DNA of 24,761 bases from an uncultured Collinsella sp. (lineage in GTDB: Bacteria > Actinomycetota > Coriobacteriia > Coriobacteriales > Coriobacteriaceae), in the NCBI GenBank assembly GCA_900754275.1, contig CAAECF010000032.1, positions 1-24,761 of the forward strand, given 5' to 3'. Below, piece after piece: positions 23,730-24,761 of this stretch. The notes below the pieces were generated by a model that searched no databases, had not been told where the DNA came from, and saw only the letters and a list, made by a program, of their open reading frames with translations. Made by a program: the position numbers and the translations under genes. The number at the start of each line of letters is the position of its first letter. Position 1 is the first letter of the stretch.

Positions 23730-24620
23730 ATGAGTGATTTTGTCCTGACCTGTGAATCCGCCGCCGATCGAACTCGGGAGTTCTTTGAATCGCGCAATAT
23801 CCCTGTCGTGTGTTTTCATTACGAGATCGACGATGTTGTCTATACGGACGATCTGTATCAGTCGATTACGCCGGACGAGTTTTTTGCCCAGATATCCGCG
23901 GGCGCCATGCCCAAGACGTCTCAGGTGAGCGTGGGTGAGTACGAGGAGTTTTGGGAGCCGCTTGTTGCCGAGGGTAAAGACGTGCTGCACCTGACGTTGT
24001 CGTCGGGTATTTCGGGTACGTATGGCTCGGCTTGCGTTGCGGCGCAGATGCTCGCGGATCGCTATCCCCAGGGCGGCAAGGTGCGCGTCATCGATTCGCT
24101 GGCGGCGTCTTCGGGCTTTGGCCTGCTGGCGGAATGTGCCGCCGACGTGCGCGATAGCGGGGCTTCACTCGACGAGACGGCTGCCTGGATCGAGGAGCAC
24201 AAGCTCAACCTGCACCACTGGTTCTTCTCGACCGATCTGTCGAGCTACCTGCGCGGCGGTCGCATTTCGGCTGCGAGCGCGATCATCGGCACGGCGCTTA
24301 AGATTTGCCCGCTTATGACGGTCGATTGCGAAGGTAAGCTGTCGCCACGTGAGAAGATTCGCACTAAGAAGCGCGCGATTTCCGAGATGGCTAAGACCAT
24401 GATGGCACACGTGCAGGACGGTGCGGATTATTCGGGTAAGTGCATCATGTCGCACTCGGCGTGCCGCGAGGATGCCGAGGCAGTTGCGGCGCTGATTGAG
24501 GAACAGGTTCCGCAGCTCAAAGGCAAGATTGAGATCAATAACATCGGTACTCTGATTGGCTCGCATACCGGACCTGGTACGGTGGCGCTCTTCTTTATGG
24601 GCGACAAGCGCGTGGATTAA
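23730..24620 (+). CDS. DegV family fatty-acid-binding protein
   Basis: The product has 296 aa from ATG 23730 (AAGGAG upstream); the upstream frame to 23559 lacks family sequence. DegV proteins bind a fatty acid and act as FakB-type partners of the fatty-acid kinase FakA, passing exogenous fatty acids to phospholipid synthesis. Visible signatures are TSQVS (63-67), LTLSSGISGTYGSA (about 88-101) and FSTDLSSYLRGGRIS, in which the RGGR turn is typical. Near the end, GTLIGSHTGPGTVALFF is the conserved His-Thr-Gly loop. There is no signal peptide, so it is cytoplasmic. No fakA is in the window. The gene is followed by an incomplete terminator arm and an insertion sequence. Confidence 0.93.
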   Translation: MSDFVLTCESAADRTREFFESRNIPVVCFHYEIDDVVYTDDLYQSITPDEFFAQISAGAMPKTSQVSVGEYEEFWEPLVAEGKDVLHLTLSSGISGTYGSACVAAQMLADRYPQGGKVRVIDSLAASSGFGLLAECAADVRDSGASLDETAAWIEEHKLNLHHWFFSTDLSSYLRGGRISAASAIIGTALKICPLMTVDCEGKLSPREKIRTKKRAISEMAKTMMAHVQDGADYSGKCIMSHSACREDAEAVAALIEEQVPQLKGKIEINNIGTLIGSHTGPGTVALFFMGDKRVD

Positions 24621-24678
24621 TTTGCCCCATCACATCGCTGCATGATTGCTCAAACGAAAACGGCCCGCCTCACGTTTG

Positions 24679-24761
24679 TGAACTGCGTCCCAAATCTTGG
24701 ACGCCCTAAATAGCGACTAGGCCGCGAGGGCCTGATTCCGGAACTCCTCCGGGGTCAGGCC
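24679..24761 (-). mobile_element. End of an IS3-family insertion sequence (IS150-like), continuing past the window
   Basis: The outer edge begins TGAACTGCGTCCCAAATCTT (from 24679), resembling the terminal inverted repeat of IS150-type elements, which carry the pattern TGnACTGC-CCC-TTGGACG. The transposase C-terminus lies just inside. The element interrupts the sequence 58 bp after the DegV stop. The other end is outside the window. Confidence 0.8.
24717..24761 (-). CDS. IS3-family transposase OrfB, C-terminal fragment (cut by window edge)
   Basis: Reading the minus strand from the window end gives GLTPEEFRNQALAA and a TAG at 24719-24717. L(T/S)P-EEFR is the usual C-terminal motif of IS3-group OrfB integrase-type transposases. 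Only 14 codons are visible; the DDE catalytic core lies beyond the window. Confidence 0.8.
   Translation of the reverse strand, partial: GLTPEEFRNQALAA

Overview
The window looks like chromosome from a gut Coriobacteriia (Actinomycetota), most likely Collinsella or a close relative. This is inferred from the GC-rich codon use, the Tat-exported protein with an LADTG sorting signal, the riboswitch-controlled DUF4430 surface proteins and the dense packing of short operons. I could not run a database search. I see no rRNA, tRNA or CRISPR array.

Layout. Positions 1-222 hold two hairpins and the leader of a membrane protein (223-1212) with a Pro/Tyr-rich N-terminus and a PASTA-like domain. A CDF metal exporter (1225-2406, minus; Mn-type N/D/D/D site) converges on it. 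Next come a double zinc-ribbon protein (2625-3962), a YhcG/DUF1016 nuclease-like protein (4020-5069, minus), a small PH-like protein (5237-5506), a Tat-exported and sortase-anchored PI-PLC-like protein (5601-8093, minus) and a lipoprotein (8399-8980, minus). A 462-bp divergent spacer with a 19-bp direct repeat leads into a folate pair: an FchA-type cyclodeaminase/cyclohydrolase (9443-10075) and FolD (10078-10932). A MITE-like element with 31-bp inverted ends (10970-11199) separates folD from a C69 dipeptidase (11299-12822). A small helical protein and a UbiB/ABC1 kinase-like protein follow (12922-15110), closed by a terminator.

The most interesting block is 15200-20294. A cobalamin riboswitch precedes a large exported protein (from 15542) with four DUF4430 (transcobalamin C-domain-like) repeats and a PQQ-like beta-propeller. 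The gene is broken by a frameshift at a run of six G (18643-18648). The shifted 3' part (18648-19316) still encodes an InlB-type repeat, a charged linker and a C-terminal membrane anchor. Directly downstream is a second, membrane-anchored protein with one DUF4430 domain (19326-20234). Together they look like a B12-repressed surface system for capturing corrinoids.

The right side carries two tandem GtrA-family membrane proteins (minus), a class III fructose-1,6-bisphosphatase (21495-23411, minus) with an operator-like palindrome upstream, a DegV fatty-acid-binding protein (23730-24620) and the end of an IS3-family insertion sequence (24679 to the window end).

The folate pair is the second notable point. 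This FolD lacks the catalytic Lys and Gln of the cyclohydrolase site in an ungapped motif comparison, while a dedicated cyclohydrolase is encoded 2 bp upstream. The two steps appear to have been divided between two proteins.
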